A program made the translations under genes and the position numbers. The notes beneath the pieces are model-generated. The model saw only the letters and a program-made list of their open reading frames with translations. It was not told the DNA's origin and made no database searches. A DNA stretch of 64,000 nt from Rosa chinensis (Eukaryota > Streptophyta > Magnoliopsida > Rosales > Rosaceae): NCBI RefSeq assembly GCF_002994745.2, contig NC_037088.1, positions 4,469,001-4,533,000 of the forward strand, in the 5' to 3' direction. Below, one piece after another: positions 1 to 9,720 of the stretch (position 1 is its first letter; each line of letters starts with the position of its first letter).

Positions 1-1110
1 CTCATACCCAGTAACCATCTGGGACGCAGAAAAGGGTTGAGTGGCAGTGGGCCTCAGACGAATAAGCACAGCTGCATGCAATATTGCATAGCCCCAAGCA
101 GAAATAGGGAGATTGGTGCGCATTACCAATGCCCTAGCGACCATTTGTAGTCGTTTAATGGCGGCTTCTGCGAGACCATTTTGGGTGTGAACATGAGGAA
201 CAGGATGTTCAACATCAATCCCAATGGACATGCAATAATCATCAAAAGTCTTTGATGTAAACTCTCCAGCATTGTCTAATCTTATAGACTTAATAGGATG
301 ATCAGGGTGGTGAGCCCTTAACTTAATTATTTGTGCTAGGAGTTTAGCAAATGCAGCGTTCCTTGTGGACAATAGCATGACATGTGACCAGCGTGTCGAT
401 GCATCAACCAACACCATAAAATATCGAAATGGTCCGCAAGATGGTTGAATAGGTCCACAAATATCACCTTGGATTCTTTGCAAGAATGGTATATTTTCTT
501 TGGTGTCCTTTGCATAGGATGGTCTCGATCCTAACTTTGCTAAAGAGCAGGCTTTGCAGAACGAATAATGGGCTTTCGAAATAACCAATGAGGATTTTGG
601 TTGAGCCATGAAGTCACTTTTGACTTTAGAAGCAGAAATTGGAGTCAGGGGAGCAGGGGTGGCGTCAAAGCCACCCTGGAGCCGCAGGGGGATGGCGGCG
701 CCGGCTAGTGGTGGCCGGACTTGAAGGGGGAAGGCGCCGTGAGGCGCAGGTGCTCCTCCTTGATCCAAATTTCGATTTTTACTTCCTTTCGTTCTGAAAA
801 AGGGATGTCCGTGTGAAGTCTTTAATATACGGATCATCATGTCACGACCTGGGTGTCCCAAACGGTCGTGCCAAAGCCTATATGTGTCGGAATCCCATAA
901 ATCATCTCTCATGACATGGTTGGATTCAATGACTCGAATAGTGGTTGCATACAACCCACTAGAGCGACACATAAGTTTCTCTAATACTCGTTTATGTCCG
1001 TAGTCATTAGAGGTGATGCAAAGGAACTCTTGTCCATTCTCACAATGTGTTTCCACATGAAAACCATTGGCTCTTATATCTTTGAAATAATAAAGTTCGA
1101 AAAAACATGT
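1..1110 (-). pseudogene. Copia pre-integrase and integrase region, partial
   Basis: The minus strand is open from about 1100 to the window edge. The Copia pre-integrase zinc module has its histidine half, HDRLGHPG, near 849-874 and its cysteine half, FCKACSLAK, near 536-563. The integrase core follows, with a QGDICGP-type first aspartate near 460-475 and DNAGEFTSK near 260-285. Integrase inserts the cDNA into host DNA. A GC-rich stretch (about 655-765) codes for a proline- and alanine-rich loop between the two halves of the zinc module; the related copy near 63100 has a different loop there. No aspartic protease motif could be found between this region and gag, and no start codon is visible, so I treat it as a decayed part of a pol frame. 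Confidence 0.8.
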
Positions 1111-1448
1111 CTACTACATGAGATAAAATAAATCGATACTTTATTAATAATATCCAATGATGACACCAAAGTTTCGTGACCATAATCTAATCCAATATAA
1201 AAATCAAATCGTAGACAAATCGTAGTCACTCTATCCGTTCGGTAATTTCAATTTAGTTGTGACCAGGTAAGGCGAGATTTTGGTGGAGCGTTGCTCACTT
1301 TTAAAACCGTTCTCTCAGATCAAACCTTGCCTAGACATCACAAGTACTCTTGAGTACGCCTAGAGGGAAAGAGTTAATACAATAAGTCATTTTATTGATT
1401 TAAGGCATAATTGCCATTACATAATTCTTGGAAAAGTAAAGGACTATA
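1111..1448 (-). other. Degenerate gag-pol junction of Copia A
   Basis: This stretch lies between the gag stop and the open pre-integrase frame, where Copia elements carry the aspartic protease. I see no D-[ST]-G motif and no long frame. Only the last residues before the integrase part (FKDIRANG at about 1068-1095) resemble the family. A pyrimidine-rich tract ending in TAG at about 1360 looks like a splice acceptor but has no supporting partner. Confidence 0.5.
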
Positions 1449-2561
1449 CTAATCAAAATCTGCAGCATCCTTGTGCAATTCTTTGTCAGATTTGAAGTCC
1501 GCTATGGTGAGATTGACGTTGGCATCATCACCATCTTCTTCTATATTTTCGGCAAAATTGGCTTCAGGCTCTCTGAAGTCTCTAAATGCCTTGTAATGCG
1601 CAGCCAATTGTTTGCTTGCTTTGCATTGTTTGAACCAGTGCTCACTAGATCCACATCGATGACACATGTCATTGTGATTTCCTCCCTTTAATTGAGGTGC
1701 ATTGTTTGCACTTGGGTGGCGTCCCCTATAGGAGTTGGTGCCATTCCCACGGCCTTGGGTGGTTCCTCCACGTCCTGGAGCCCCATGGCCGCCTCTCCCA
1801 CGTTGCCATGTATTGCCACGTGATCGTCCTTCATTCTGACGAGTACCTTCCATTGTAGGGCGGTTATATGGACCAGAACGTCCGTTGTGTCCCTTATTCT
1901 TAGGGTTCCGCTCCTTGCGCCCTCCTTTGGGTGCATTATTATAATTCGCCTCATGAACACTCTTAGTTCCAATAGGCCTTGAATTATAATTTCTCACGAG
2001 GATATTATCATGTTTTTCAGCTACAGACATCACAGTAATGAGCTGATGAAATCTCGTGAGCCGTCCAGTATTGAATTCAGTTCGGTATTGCTTTGATAGC
2101 AAAATAGCTGAGACGGGGAAGGTGGAGAGAGTTTTCTCAATTAGTTCTTGCTCTGTAACGGGTTGTCCACAGAACCCCAACATGGTTTTGAGGCGTAGAA
2201 CTTCTGAATTATATTCAGCTACAGACTTGAAGTCGGCGAATCGTAGATTGCCCCATTGAACTTTCAAGTCAGGGGGGAGGGTATCCTTGATATTACCAAA
2301 TCGCTCTTCTAGCGCAACCCATAATTCCCTAGCATCCTTGATTGCCATGTACTCCAATCGGAGTGATTTATCCATGTGGCGCCTTATCAAAATAAGGGCG
2401 GTGGCATTATTCGTAGCCGTACGCTCGAATAAGAGATCTGGATTTGGTGCCTGAATTACGGGTAGGACCCCTTTTGAAGTAAGATGATTCTCAACATCCG
2501 TGACCCAACTATGATATTCAGAGCCAGTTGAGTCAAGGATAGGAAAGTCAAGTCTTGACAT
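1449..2561 (-). CDS. Copia gag polyprotein, intact ORF of 370 aa
   Basis: Gag forms the virus-like particle that packages element RNA. The N-terminal 200 residues (MSRLDFPILDSTGSEYHSW...) match the plant gag-polypeptide type (UBN2-like). Residues of about 205-295 are rich in Gly, Arg and Asn, fitting RNA binding. A CCHC zinc knuckle, CHRCGSSEHWFKQC (C-X2-C-X4-H-X4-C), follows at about residue 300. The C terminus is acidic. The ORF has its own stop, so gag and pol are separate frames or gag is truncated. The ATG at 2561 is chosen because the gag homology begins directly there. Leader and LTR lie upstream in the expected order. Confidence 0.9.
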   Translation of the reverse strand: MSRLDFPILDSTGSEYHSWVTDVENHLTSKGVLPVIQAPNPDLLFERTATNNATALILIRRHMDKSLRLEYMAIKDARELWVALEERFGNIKDTLPPDLKVQWGNLRFADFKSVAEYNSEVLRLKTMLGFCGQPVTEQELIEKTLSTFPVSAILLSKQYRTEFNTGRLTRFHQLITVMSVAEKHDNILVRNYNSRPIGTKSVHEANYNNAPKGGRKERNPKNKGHNGRSGPYNRPTMEGTRQNEGRSRGNTWQRGRGGHGAPGRGGTTQGRGNGTNSYRGRHPSANNAPQLKGGNHNDMCHRCGSSEHWFKQCKASKQLAAHYKAFRDFREPEANFAENIEEDGDDANVNLTIADFKSDKELHKDAADFD

Positions 2562-2716
2562 CCTGAAATAAGAAGAAGAAATATATTAGTCTCGGAGTTA
2601 AAACTTCCACGACGACTAAATATTAAGATTTCCGAGCTATGCTACCAAGAAATCGATTTCCAAGAAAATTGGATTAGACCGAAACAGTGATGTTTAAATG
2701 GTCAAAATCTATGCTC

Positions 2717-2816
2717 ACGAACGCTCTTAGTTCGTAGCTTACGAACGCTCTTAGTTCGTTAAATCAATGCTTACGGACGCTTTTAGTCCGAAGTCTTACG
2801 AACGCTCTTAGTTCGT
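2717..2816 (-). repeat. Array of four 19-nt hairpins in the Copia leader
   Basis: Four 19-nt units lie at 2717-2735, 2741-2759, 2773-2791 and 2798-2816. Three are identical, acgaacgctcttagttcgt, with a 6-bp stem and 7-nt loop. The third, acggacgcttttagtccga, changes both arms (GAAC/GTTC to GGAC/GTCC), so pairing of the core stem is kept. The array lies between the primer-site region and the gag ATG, so it would sit in the 5' leader RNA. A role in packaging, dimerisation or translation is inference. Confidence 0.8.
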
Positions 2817-2819
2817 TAA

Positions 2820-3396
2820 ATTGCGTGAATCCCCACGATTCCGCTTTTCAAGAATCGAACCCACGTTATAAGAAAGGTGGGATGTAGAAGAAGGGAGGTT
2901 TTCAAGTCCCCGAGAAAAGAAGAAATATTTAAATTTCGAATTATAGGAACTTCAAAACTTACTCTTTTGAATACTTACTTGTTGAAAATTCGGAGCAGAT
3001 TCTGTTCTGAGCAGCTTGTACTTCGATTGGTGTACAGATCTCAATATAACTCCGATAAGGCTGAAATTCGGAGGTTAGATGGAAGAGACAGAGACGAACA
3101 ACTTTGATGAATAAAGTTTTTCGATCTGAGCTTCCGAACTAGACGTTTCGAGGCTTGCAAGAAGACGGATGTGCACAGGAACGGGAAAAAGATGCAGTGG
3201 GTGTGCGTTGGCTTGTTTGCGCAGCAGTGATGCTTCGATGGCAGCAGGCAGGAACGCAGGGCTGCAGGGAGGGGGCAGCAGGGGCTGCTGTGCAAGGTTG
3301 CAAGCGCACGGGTGCGCGGGCTGCAGCGAAGGCTCGGCTAGCTCGGGCTAGGGGCTGCTTTGTGAATGAGTTTTGGTTTTCTGTTTTGTGGTTAGA
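2820..3396 (-). other. Leader (5' UTR) of Copia A
   Basis: Non-coding sequence between the primer-site region and the hairpin array. GC-rich repeats of GCAG and GCTG type fill about 3200-3360. Short ORFs here have no recognisable content. Confidence 0.6.
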
Positions 3397-3411
3397 GTCG
3401 TGCTGATAACG
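3397..3411 (-). other. Candidate primer-binding site of Copia A
   Basis: Directly after the LTR terminus the minus strand reads CGTTATCAGCACGAC. Its position next to the LTR is that of a primer-binding site. I cannot assign the tRNA with certainty; it is not the usual TGGTATCAGAGC. Confidence 0.5.
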
Positions 3412-3619
3412 TGTTTAAGTATAATGTATTTGAGAGAGATTGATGAGAGAGATGTATTCTTATTATTGAGAATAGGAGCCCTATATATAGGGATTACAAA
3501 GTGCTAGTTCTAATGTTACAAGGAATACCAATCCGTGTAGGATTGGGAAATCTAGAACCTTCTCTCCTATTGCTACTCCTAGTTTGATAAGGCACACTAA
3601 TAGCTGATTTCCTTCAACA
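3412..3619 (-). repeat. 5' LTR of Copia A, about 208 bp
   Basis: On the minus strand the segment begins TGTTGAAGG and ends ACTTAAACA, so it has TG...CA ends. A TATA-like ctatatatag lies at 3481-3490. The partner LTR is outside the window, so the length rests on the TG/CA ends and the flanking primer-site region. Confidence 0.75.
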
Positions 3620-4229
3620 CTGGGCAATTAATTTTAATTTTGGTGCATTCCAAACGCTCTTTAGATTAGAAATTTTTTTTCCTTTTCAAAAAAATAACAA
3701 AAAATAAACGGGTCGGCTGTAGGACTACTCAATCCCACCCTAGTTCTGTGCCTGAATATATGTAATAAACCTCTCAAAGGTTATGCATCATCCATGGCAT
3801 GTGGAGGTTATGCATCATCCATGGCATGTGGGGCACTATATATCTAGAAATACTACTAATATTGTATCTATCCAAGAAGAAATACTAATATCATCATCCA
3901 AATACCCAGCATAACGACACATACACCATAGCCATGTACGGTAACAGGCCTAAGGCAGCACCCCTGAAAAGTGAAAGAAACGTAAAATGTTACTAACGTC
4001 CAAATAAGTACTTTATTATATGCAAATAACAAGCCAACAGATGAAAAGTAAAAAAAAAAAAAAAAAGCAAAAGCAAAAGGGCTTCCAAATGTATAGATGA
4101 AGAGGATTTCGGCAAGGGGACCCCTTATCCTGTACCTTTTTCTTTTGTGTTCTGAAGATTTATAGAGTTTATTCACATCTAAGGATATGATGGGTACGAT
4201 TCATGGTGTACAAACTACTCCAATTGCTT
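3620..4229. other. Non-coding spacer
   Basis: AT-rich, with a 25-bp tandem duplication near 3780-3830 (ttatgcatcatccatggcat twice) and an A-rich tract near 4050. I see no gene. Confidence 0.5.
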
Positions 4230-5580
4230 CTTCTATGTCATTTGCTTTTCGCAGATGATAGTCTAGTGTTTGCAAGAGCTGATTTGCAGGAGGTTACTAA
4301 TCTAAAGAAAATCTTACTATTGTATGAAAGTGTGGTGGGGCAAAAAATTAACTTCTAAAGTCTGGTTGCTTTTGGACCAGTGTGAGAACTAATGTGAAAT
4401 CTGAGTTGCAGGAGGGGTGCAGATTGCTCCTTTTCATGAGGAAGACATTTAGGCCTGCCAACTATGTTGGGGAAGAATAAAAAGATGTATAGAAAGTTAG
4501 ATAAAAGATTGGATCATCATCTGGAGGGTTGGCAGAGCAAATTTCTCTCTAAAGCTGGGAAGCTGATATTAGTGAAAGCAGTGGCTCAGGCAATCCCAAC
4601 TTATACGATGAGTGTTTTTAAATTGCCAAAAGGGGTACAGCGAAGGTTTCAATCTAAGATAACTAGGTTCTAGTGGGGTAAGGGTGGTGATAAGAAAGGA
4701 TGCATTGGTGCAAATGGGAGAAATTGTGTGGCAGTAAATGGGATGGTGGTTTGGGATTTAGAGATTTGGAGATTTTCAATAAATCTCTGCTAGCCAAAAC
4801 GTTTTGGCAGCTAATGCTTTCTCTGCATTCTCTCGACAGCAGGTTAACTAGAGTTAAGTACTTTCCAGATGCGGATTGGTTGGATGCCTAGGGGTGTAGT
4901 GGAGCTTCTTTAATATGGAGGAGTTTAGTGTGGGGAAATTAAGTGCTTGAGTTGGGGATGAGATGGAGGGTGGGTGATGGAACTCAAACTGATATAAGGT
5001 TAGATAATGGGTACCTCAGCCTACTCATTTTAAAGTTTTATCTTCTATTACACTGCCTAGTAACACAAGAGTTGCAGCATTAATCACCTCACAAAGGGAG
5101 TGGGATGTGGATGTTATTTGCTAATCAGTTTTTTGAATCGGAAGCAAAGCCTATACTTTCAATCCTGCTTTCACACTGTGGGGGGCATGACAAATTGATT
5201 TGGTATATTACAATAACAATGGGAGGTATACGGTGAAATCAGGCTATTGGGTGGCAGCTCAAGATAGACAACGGAGTAAGGGTTTGGATGTATCAAGCAG
5301 TGTAGTGGGAAGAATGGAGTGACCTCACAAGGTTGGAAGCTACTGTGGGGTTTGAAGATTCCAAACAAAATTAAATTGTTTCTTTGGCGAGCATGTAACA
5401 GATATCTACATTGTGCATCGGCGGTTATGCAGCAAAGGGTGGTGATGCATTCAGATTGTTTGGGTTGTGGTGGTAGAGATGAATCAATAACTCATTTGCT
5501 TTGGGAGTGTACTGTAGCAAGGAAGGTATGGAAACACACGTTTTTGGCTGATGTCATTTTTCAGTTTTATGAAGAGTAAT
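4230..5580 (+). pseudogene. L1-type LINE fragment A (RT C terminus and zf-RVT)
   Basis: The plus strand encodes, with several stops and frame changes, the C-terminal half of a plant L1 reverse transcriptase. Near 4238 a broken LLFADDSLVF catalytic box is visible. At 4464-4673 there is the RT connection region (WQSKFLSKAGKLILVKAV, then AIPTYTMSVFKLPK). At about 5319-5579 the zinc-binding RT-associated domain follows (IPNKIKLFLWRACN, then C-LGCGGRDESITHLLWEC). The 5' part with endonuclease and most of RT is missing, as in 5'-truncated LINE copies. It is inactive. No clear poly(A) tail is seen; the 3' side runs into the retrocopy starting near 5640. Confidence 0.88.
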
Positions 5581-5747
5581 TATGAGTCTTAGTGTTTTTA
5601 AGAGTCTATTTAAATCTTATAGTGATTTTTCAAGAATCTTATTATTAATGCCTGATTCACGAGTCAAAACCACTGAGCGACTCTCTCCCTTGAAAAGAGT
5701 CGCTGATCCAAACCTTTCTACCAATCAATCAAATCCTATCAGCCACA

Positions 5748-6949
5748 ATGGCATTTGAGAAGATCAAGATCGATATCCCATCGTTGAGATGGATGGAGAT
5801 GAGATGACTCGAATTTTCTGGAAATCAATTAAGGATAAGCTTATTTTCCCCTTTTTGGATTGGGATATTAAGTACTTTGACCTTGGTCTTACCCACCGTG
5901 ATGCCACGATGATAAAGTTACCGTTGAAAGTGCAGAGGCTACTCTGAAGTACAATGCAGCAATCAAATGGGCGACTATCACACCAGATGAAGCTCACATG
6001 AGGAGTTTAGCTTTAAGCAAATGTGGAGGAGTTCCAATGGGACTATTAGGAATATTTTGAATGGTACTGTTTTCAGAGAACTGATTCTTTGCAAGAACAT
6101 TCCTTACCTCATTGGACGAAGCCAATATGCATTGGAAAACATGCTTTCGGTGATCAATATCGAGCAACTGATACAGTTATCAAAGGACCTGGAAAATTGA
6201 AATTGTTGTTTGTTCCAGAAGGAAAGGACGAGATGACCGAACTGGAATTACACAACTTTACAGGGGAAGGGGGAGTAGCAATTGCCATGCACAACACCGA
6301 TGAGTCAATCTGTGCTTTTGTAGAAGCTTCTATGAACACAGCTTATGAGAAAAAGGTGGCCTCTTATAATAGCACAAAAAACACTCTTCTTAATAAGTAT
6401 GATGGAAGGTTCAAGGACATATTTCAAGAAGTTTATGATGCCCTTTGGAAATCGAAGTATGAAGCTGCTGGCATATGGTATGAACATCACCTCATTGATG
6501 ATATGGTGGCTTATGCATTCAAAAGTGAAGGTGGTTATGTTTGGGCATCCAAGAATTATGATGGCGATGTGCAAAGTGATTTCTTAGCTCAAGGTTTTGG
6601 ATTGATGACATCAGTACTGGTTTGCCCAGATAGAAAGACCTAAGAAGCTGAACCTGTCCATGGTGCAGTTACTCGGCATTATAGAGTTCACCAGAAAAGT
6701 GGTGAAACCAGCACAAACAGCATAGCTTCTATTTTTGTTTGGACAAGAGAGCTTGAGCACAAGGCAAAGTTGGATGACAATTTCACTCAGACGCTGGAAG
6801 AAGCTTGTATTGAAACTGTGGAATCTGGGAAAATGACCAAGGATCTTGCACTAGTTCTTAACGGACCTAACCTTGCTAGGAACCACTACTTGAACACGGA
6901 AGAGTTCATTGATGTCGTGGCAGCAGAATTGAATGCAAAGCTTTCTTGA
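5748..6949 (+). pseudogene. ICDH: Processed pseudogene of cytosolic NADP-isocitrate dehydrogenase
   Basis: The parent enzyme converts isocitrate and NADP+ to 2-oxoglutarate, CO2 and NADPH in the cytosol. The sequence starts ATGGCATTTGAGAAGATCAA (MAFEKIKID) and is collinear with the whole enzyme to a C terminus of [15 protein letters not shown] and a stop at 6947-6949. The span is 1.2 kb, close to the roughly 410-codon coding sequence, with no introns, although plant ICDH genes have many. The best-kept part is 6089-6643 ([53 protein letters not shown]). Breaks: an early frameshift and stop near 5805, another frame change near 6050, loss of two codons in the GFG-LMTS region, and an in-frame TAA at 6641-6643. 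UTR-like sequence flanks it. It is most simply an old retrocopy of the mRNA. Confidence 0.93.
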
Positions 6950-7300
6950 AAGCCTAGTTGGTCGGGCAACTGTGCTGGTTGTTCCTTTTCGCATTCAAAA
7001 AGAAATAATGGAGAGGGTGGGTAGAAATGGTGGCAGAATATTTCCCTTCTACTGTTATGTTAGGCATGTTGGCTCATCTAATTTCCAAGTGCATTAGTTT
7101 CTTACGTACTCTGGTTTCTGTACTTTTATTGAGTTCCATGTTCTTCCCAAATCAGATTGGAATGAAATTTGAAGGCTTGGTGGCTAGGCCTCTCTCCCCT
7201 AACCTCCCTCTCTCGTTGTATTTATCCCTTCTACAGCTAAGAACCCTCTGTTTCTTCTAAAACCATTCTGTTTTCTTAATCTCTCAACACTCCCCAACCC
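6950..7300 (+). other. 3' UTR-like tail of the ICDH retrocopy
   Basis: T-rich sequence continuing the retrocopy without a recognisable gene. No poly(A) tract or target duplication is obvious, so the 3' end is not fixed. Confidence 0.4.
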
Positions 7301-7419
7301 ACCAGCTGTTGCTCTCTCAAACTAATACTGATATCCTAGCAGCAAGTAGCAACAACAAGAATCACACTAGACAAAAACAAACATAATCAAAAAAATTTTG
7401 TAAACTAAAAGTGTAGTAC

Positions 7420-7860
7420 TTACTGGGAACGAGGTCCAGCCGGAACCGCTGTGGAATCCACACCCAGTTTTTCTTCGGCATATGCCAGGTCTGCTTTGAC
7501 CATTGCAAGTTCGTGTGCCAATCGCAGATTCCTCAACTCCAGCTGCCGAAACTCTTCTTCTCTCGCTTCCTCCTCAATTTCAATTTCCTCCTCAATTTCA
7601 ATTTCATGCTGCTCTCCTACAAGTTCAGCCCGCTCCCTAATCAACCGCTCACAGTCGACCCGGAAGTCCAGCCATTCCTCTTCATCATCCCTGTCCTCTG
7701 CAACGGGAAACATGTCTAGCAACTGGTTCGCCGTCTCTTCCAAGTCACTCATTTGCTTTTTGATCGTCTTCCATTCTTTCTCGTTGTCCCCAACAATCTT
7801 GGCAATCTGGCCCTGCAGTGCCTCAAACTCCTCTTGCAATTGCTTTTTCAGAGCCTCCAT
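7420..7860 (-). CDS. Small acidic coiled-coil protein, unknown function
   Basis: This 146-residue ORF starts MEALKKQLQEEFEALQ and is almost wholly helical: heptad-like leucines, many Glu and Lys, and an internal EIEIEEEIEIEEEAREEE tract made by a short DNA duplication. There are no membrane segments and no motif I can name. The ATG at 7860 is the first in frame, and upstream DNA is non-coding. Codon use looks like genuine coding sequence and the acidic charge is consistent along the ORF. A GTAAGT donor overlaps the stop, so it might be a first exon, but the nearest acceptor would give an intron of only 57 nt. It could be a captured exon inside a transposon. I do not recognise a family. Confidence 0.5.
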   Translation of the reverse strand: MEALKKQLQEEFEALQGQIAKIVGDNEKEWKTIKKQMSDLEETANQLLDMFPVAEDRDDEEEWLDFRVDCERLIRERAELVGEQHEIEIEEEIEIEEEAREEEFRQLELRNLRLAHELAMVKADLAYAEEKLGVDSTAVPAGPRSQ

Positions 7861-7890
7861 GCTTAGAGAGGGAATGGAATTGGGAATGCG

Positions 7891-7962
7891 GGGGTTTTTG
7901 GAATTAGGATTGGGGCGGGTTGCTGAGTTTAGGGTTTTTGGAATTAGGATCGGGGCGGGTTG
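7891..7962. repeat. Tandem direct repeat of 31 bp
   Basis: The segment gggtttttggaattaggat plus a following cggggcgggttg-type stretch occurs at 7891-7921 and again at 7932-7962 with one change. It lies just upstream of the coiled-coil ORF and may be part of its 5' UTR or promoter. Confidence 0.75.
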
Positions 7963-8324
7963 GATTTCAGGCCGATGCGGTGCGTTTTAAAACTAGGTTT
8001 TCTCCGCTTCTTCTTGTACTTGGCAAGGCGCGCGGCTGAGAATTCCATCATCTTCCGAGATTTAACTCTAATCATCGTACTATCTTGGTTAATCCTCAAC
8101 CTCCAAAATGGTATATGAATCCTCAAACTACGAAATGATATATGCAGGCAATGAAGGTGAGAGAGAAGAAAATTGTCTGCTATTCTAAACTACCAAAGTC
8201 TGAAACTCATTTGGACACGTGGCAGGGTCCAACTTGACAAATAGTCATAATTTTTTTTTATATTGATATTAAATTATTATATTATGAGGTCACATTAAAA
8301 AAATAAAAATTAAAAAATGAGAGG

Positions 8325-8560
8325 ATAAAAAGCTTAGTTTGGGATTGCTGTGCTGTGAGAAAAAACACTTCCAAACCTGCTGTGAGATGAAGTACTTCCG
8401 AACTTGCTGTGAGAAGAAGCAGCTGAGGTGTTTGGTAAATTGATTTTAAAAGTGTTGTGACAACGAAAAGCAATTTCTAAGTGTTTGGTAAGTTGCAAGG
8501 CAAAAGTGCTTTAACTTGGTATAATTACTAAAATGGTCATACATGCTAAAATATGCTACT
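8325..8560 (+). repeat. Non-autonomous repeat with GCTGTGAGA motifs, copy 1
   Basis: Short reiterated units around gctgtgaga occur three times at 8345-8420, followed by tgtttggtaaattgatttta and a stretch that recurs near 21575-21630 (tataat-actaaaa-ggtcata-atgctaaaa). The recurrence shows a dispersed repeat. The class is unknown; it is probably a small DNA transposon. Confidence 0.6.
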
Positions 8561-9159
8561 ATAATGCATAATTTTGTTTTTGGGTCTTTTCCCGTATACC
8601 CAAAAAGCCTCTGTATTTTTCCCAACTGCCCAACACTTTTGTATTACACTATTACTTTTAGGAAAAGACTAATAGGGATAGGTATTTTCATGATATGTCT
8701 ATTGTATCCTATGTTAACCGTTGGTTTTAACAATACTAGTCGACCAAAAAGAACCTTGCTCTAAACGACAAAATTAAAAACAAGACTAGCCTTCAACATG
8801 CCTAAGTTTTTCACCTAACGACCTCTTGCCTAACAGTTACTTTAACAGGCGGAATCACTGCTGCTTGTCTAGATTTTTGGTTTAAAACTGATTTTTTCAA
8901 GTGAATAGTAAAATTAGAACCTTGGATTTCTACAGGATGCAAGCATAATGACAAATATGAGTACTGAAAACGTAATGACAATTATAAGGTTTTGATGAAG
9001 TGGGGGAGTAATTAACCTGAATTTATTTATTTAAAATACACATATGTTAAACATTCAGAGCCTCATTCTTAGGTAACAGCAAAAGCTGTTTAGCTATCCA
9101 TGAGAACAGATACTTACTTGAAATGAAAGCACACTTCTAGACAGGAAGGGAAACACACT
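8561..9159. other. Non-coding sequence, possibly pararetroviral leader
   Basis: On the minus strand this follows the viral promoter region and may include part of the viral leader RNA, with a candidate splice donor (caAGTAAGTATC) near 9110-9122. I see no gene and cannot place the virus-host junction. Confidence 0.35.
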
Positions 9160-9228
9160 GCTACTATAGCTTTCTTACTCTTTGAGAGAAGATTCTTCTG
9201 CTCAATTTTCTGATACCTTACAAATGAA

Positions 9229-9720
9229 CTTAAGGCCCCTTATAAAGGGAGCGGAACTCAAACTTGAATTCAAAACATAAAAATGTACAGAACAACTCTG
9301 TGACCTTCTGCTTTCCTGAGTGCTCCTGATGATGGAGGTCGTTAGGGGAAAAGCAAAAGCTTTATTAGGTGAGAGGTGAAGTGTTTTTTACTTGCCTTTC
9401 TGAAAAAGCAAAAGTAGCCTTTTAAGTCAAAAGGTGCTACAGTTGCATCTTTGGTGCTTTCACTTATGGCTTCACCTGTGACTTTACATATTCTCATCTG
9501 TTTCTGAGTTGTGGCCAAAGACAAAGGAGTTTTTGTCTGCTTGGGCCATCCTAACAGTTGTTGCATTGTCTTCGACATCTGTGTCTACGTACATCTTGTA
9601 ATGGTTGTCTCTTTCAAGCTTTTCTATCTATTGTAAGCACGTCAGTGTCGAGACTATCTCCTTTCTGGTGAGAGATAGGAATAGGTCACTGCTGACTACG
9701 TCAGGGTGATCGTAAGCAGT
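9229..9720 (-). promoter_or_regulatory. Candidate pararetroviral promoter region
   Basis: Downstream of ORF2 the minus strand is non-coding and holds a TATA-like CCCTTTATAAGGGG at about 9236-9249. It also has TGACG motifs at about 9640-9645 and 9690-9703; the latter, TGACGTAGTCAGCAGTGAC, resembles an as-1 pair. The place after the last ORF is where Caulimoviridae keep the pregenomic RNA promoter. The TGACG motifs are about 400 bp from the TATA, farther than in CaMV 35S. A 78-residue ORF (9342-9578) here is probably fortuitous. Confidence 0.5.

Larger units (their letters stand above)
1..3619 (-). mobile_element. Copia LTR retrotransposon A, cut by the window edge
   Basis: Reading the minus strand from right to left, the order is LTR, primer-site region, leader, gag, then pre-integrase and integrase coding sequence running off the left edge. 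This gag-then-integrase-before-RT order is that of Ty1/Copia elements. The RT and RNase H part and the other LTR would lie left of the window, so no target duplication can be tested. Gag is open while the protease region looks decayed, so the copy is probably inactive. A related, more damaged copy lies at 59511-63190. Confidence 0.93.

Noticed and set aside
1335..1448. Splice acceptor for a spliced pol transcript of Copia A
   Set aside because: A pyrimidine tract ending in TAG exists, but no matching donor or open frame directly after it supports splicing.
3155..3406. Alanine/cysteine-rich ORFs in the Copia leader
   Set aside because: They come from low-complexity GC repeats in the leader and resemble no protein.
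5600..7320. Target duplication and poly(A) tail for the ICDH retrocopy
   Set aside because: None could be seen; the retrocopy call rests on lack of introns and full collinearity alone.
7366..7424. Possible intron after the coiled-coil ORF (GTAAGT donor overlapping the stop, TAG acceptor at 7367)
   Set aside because: The intron would be only 57 nt, shorter than normal plant introns, and the second exon would add few residues with no support.
7451..7990. 179-residue serine-rich ORF on the plus strand
   Set aside because: It is the antisense shadow of the acidic coiled-coil ORF; the serine richness mirrors Glu codons on the other strand.
8600..9160. Terminal redundancy of the pararetrovirus (leader after the promoter equal to the leader before the primer site)
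   Set aside because: By eye the two leader regions share no continuous stretch, so a tandem or redundant integration is not supported.
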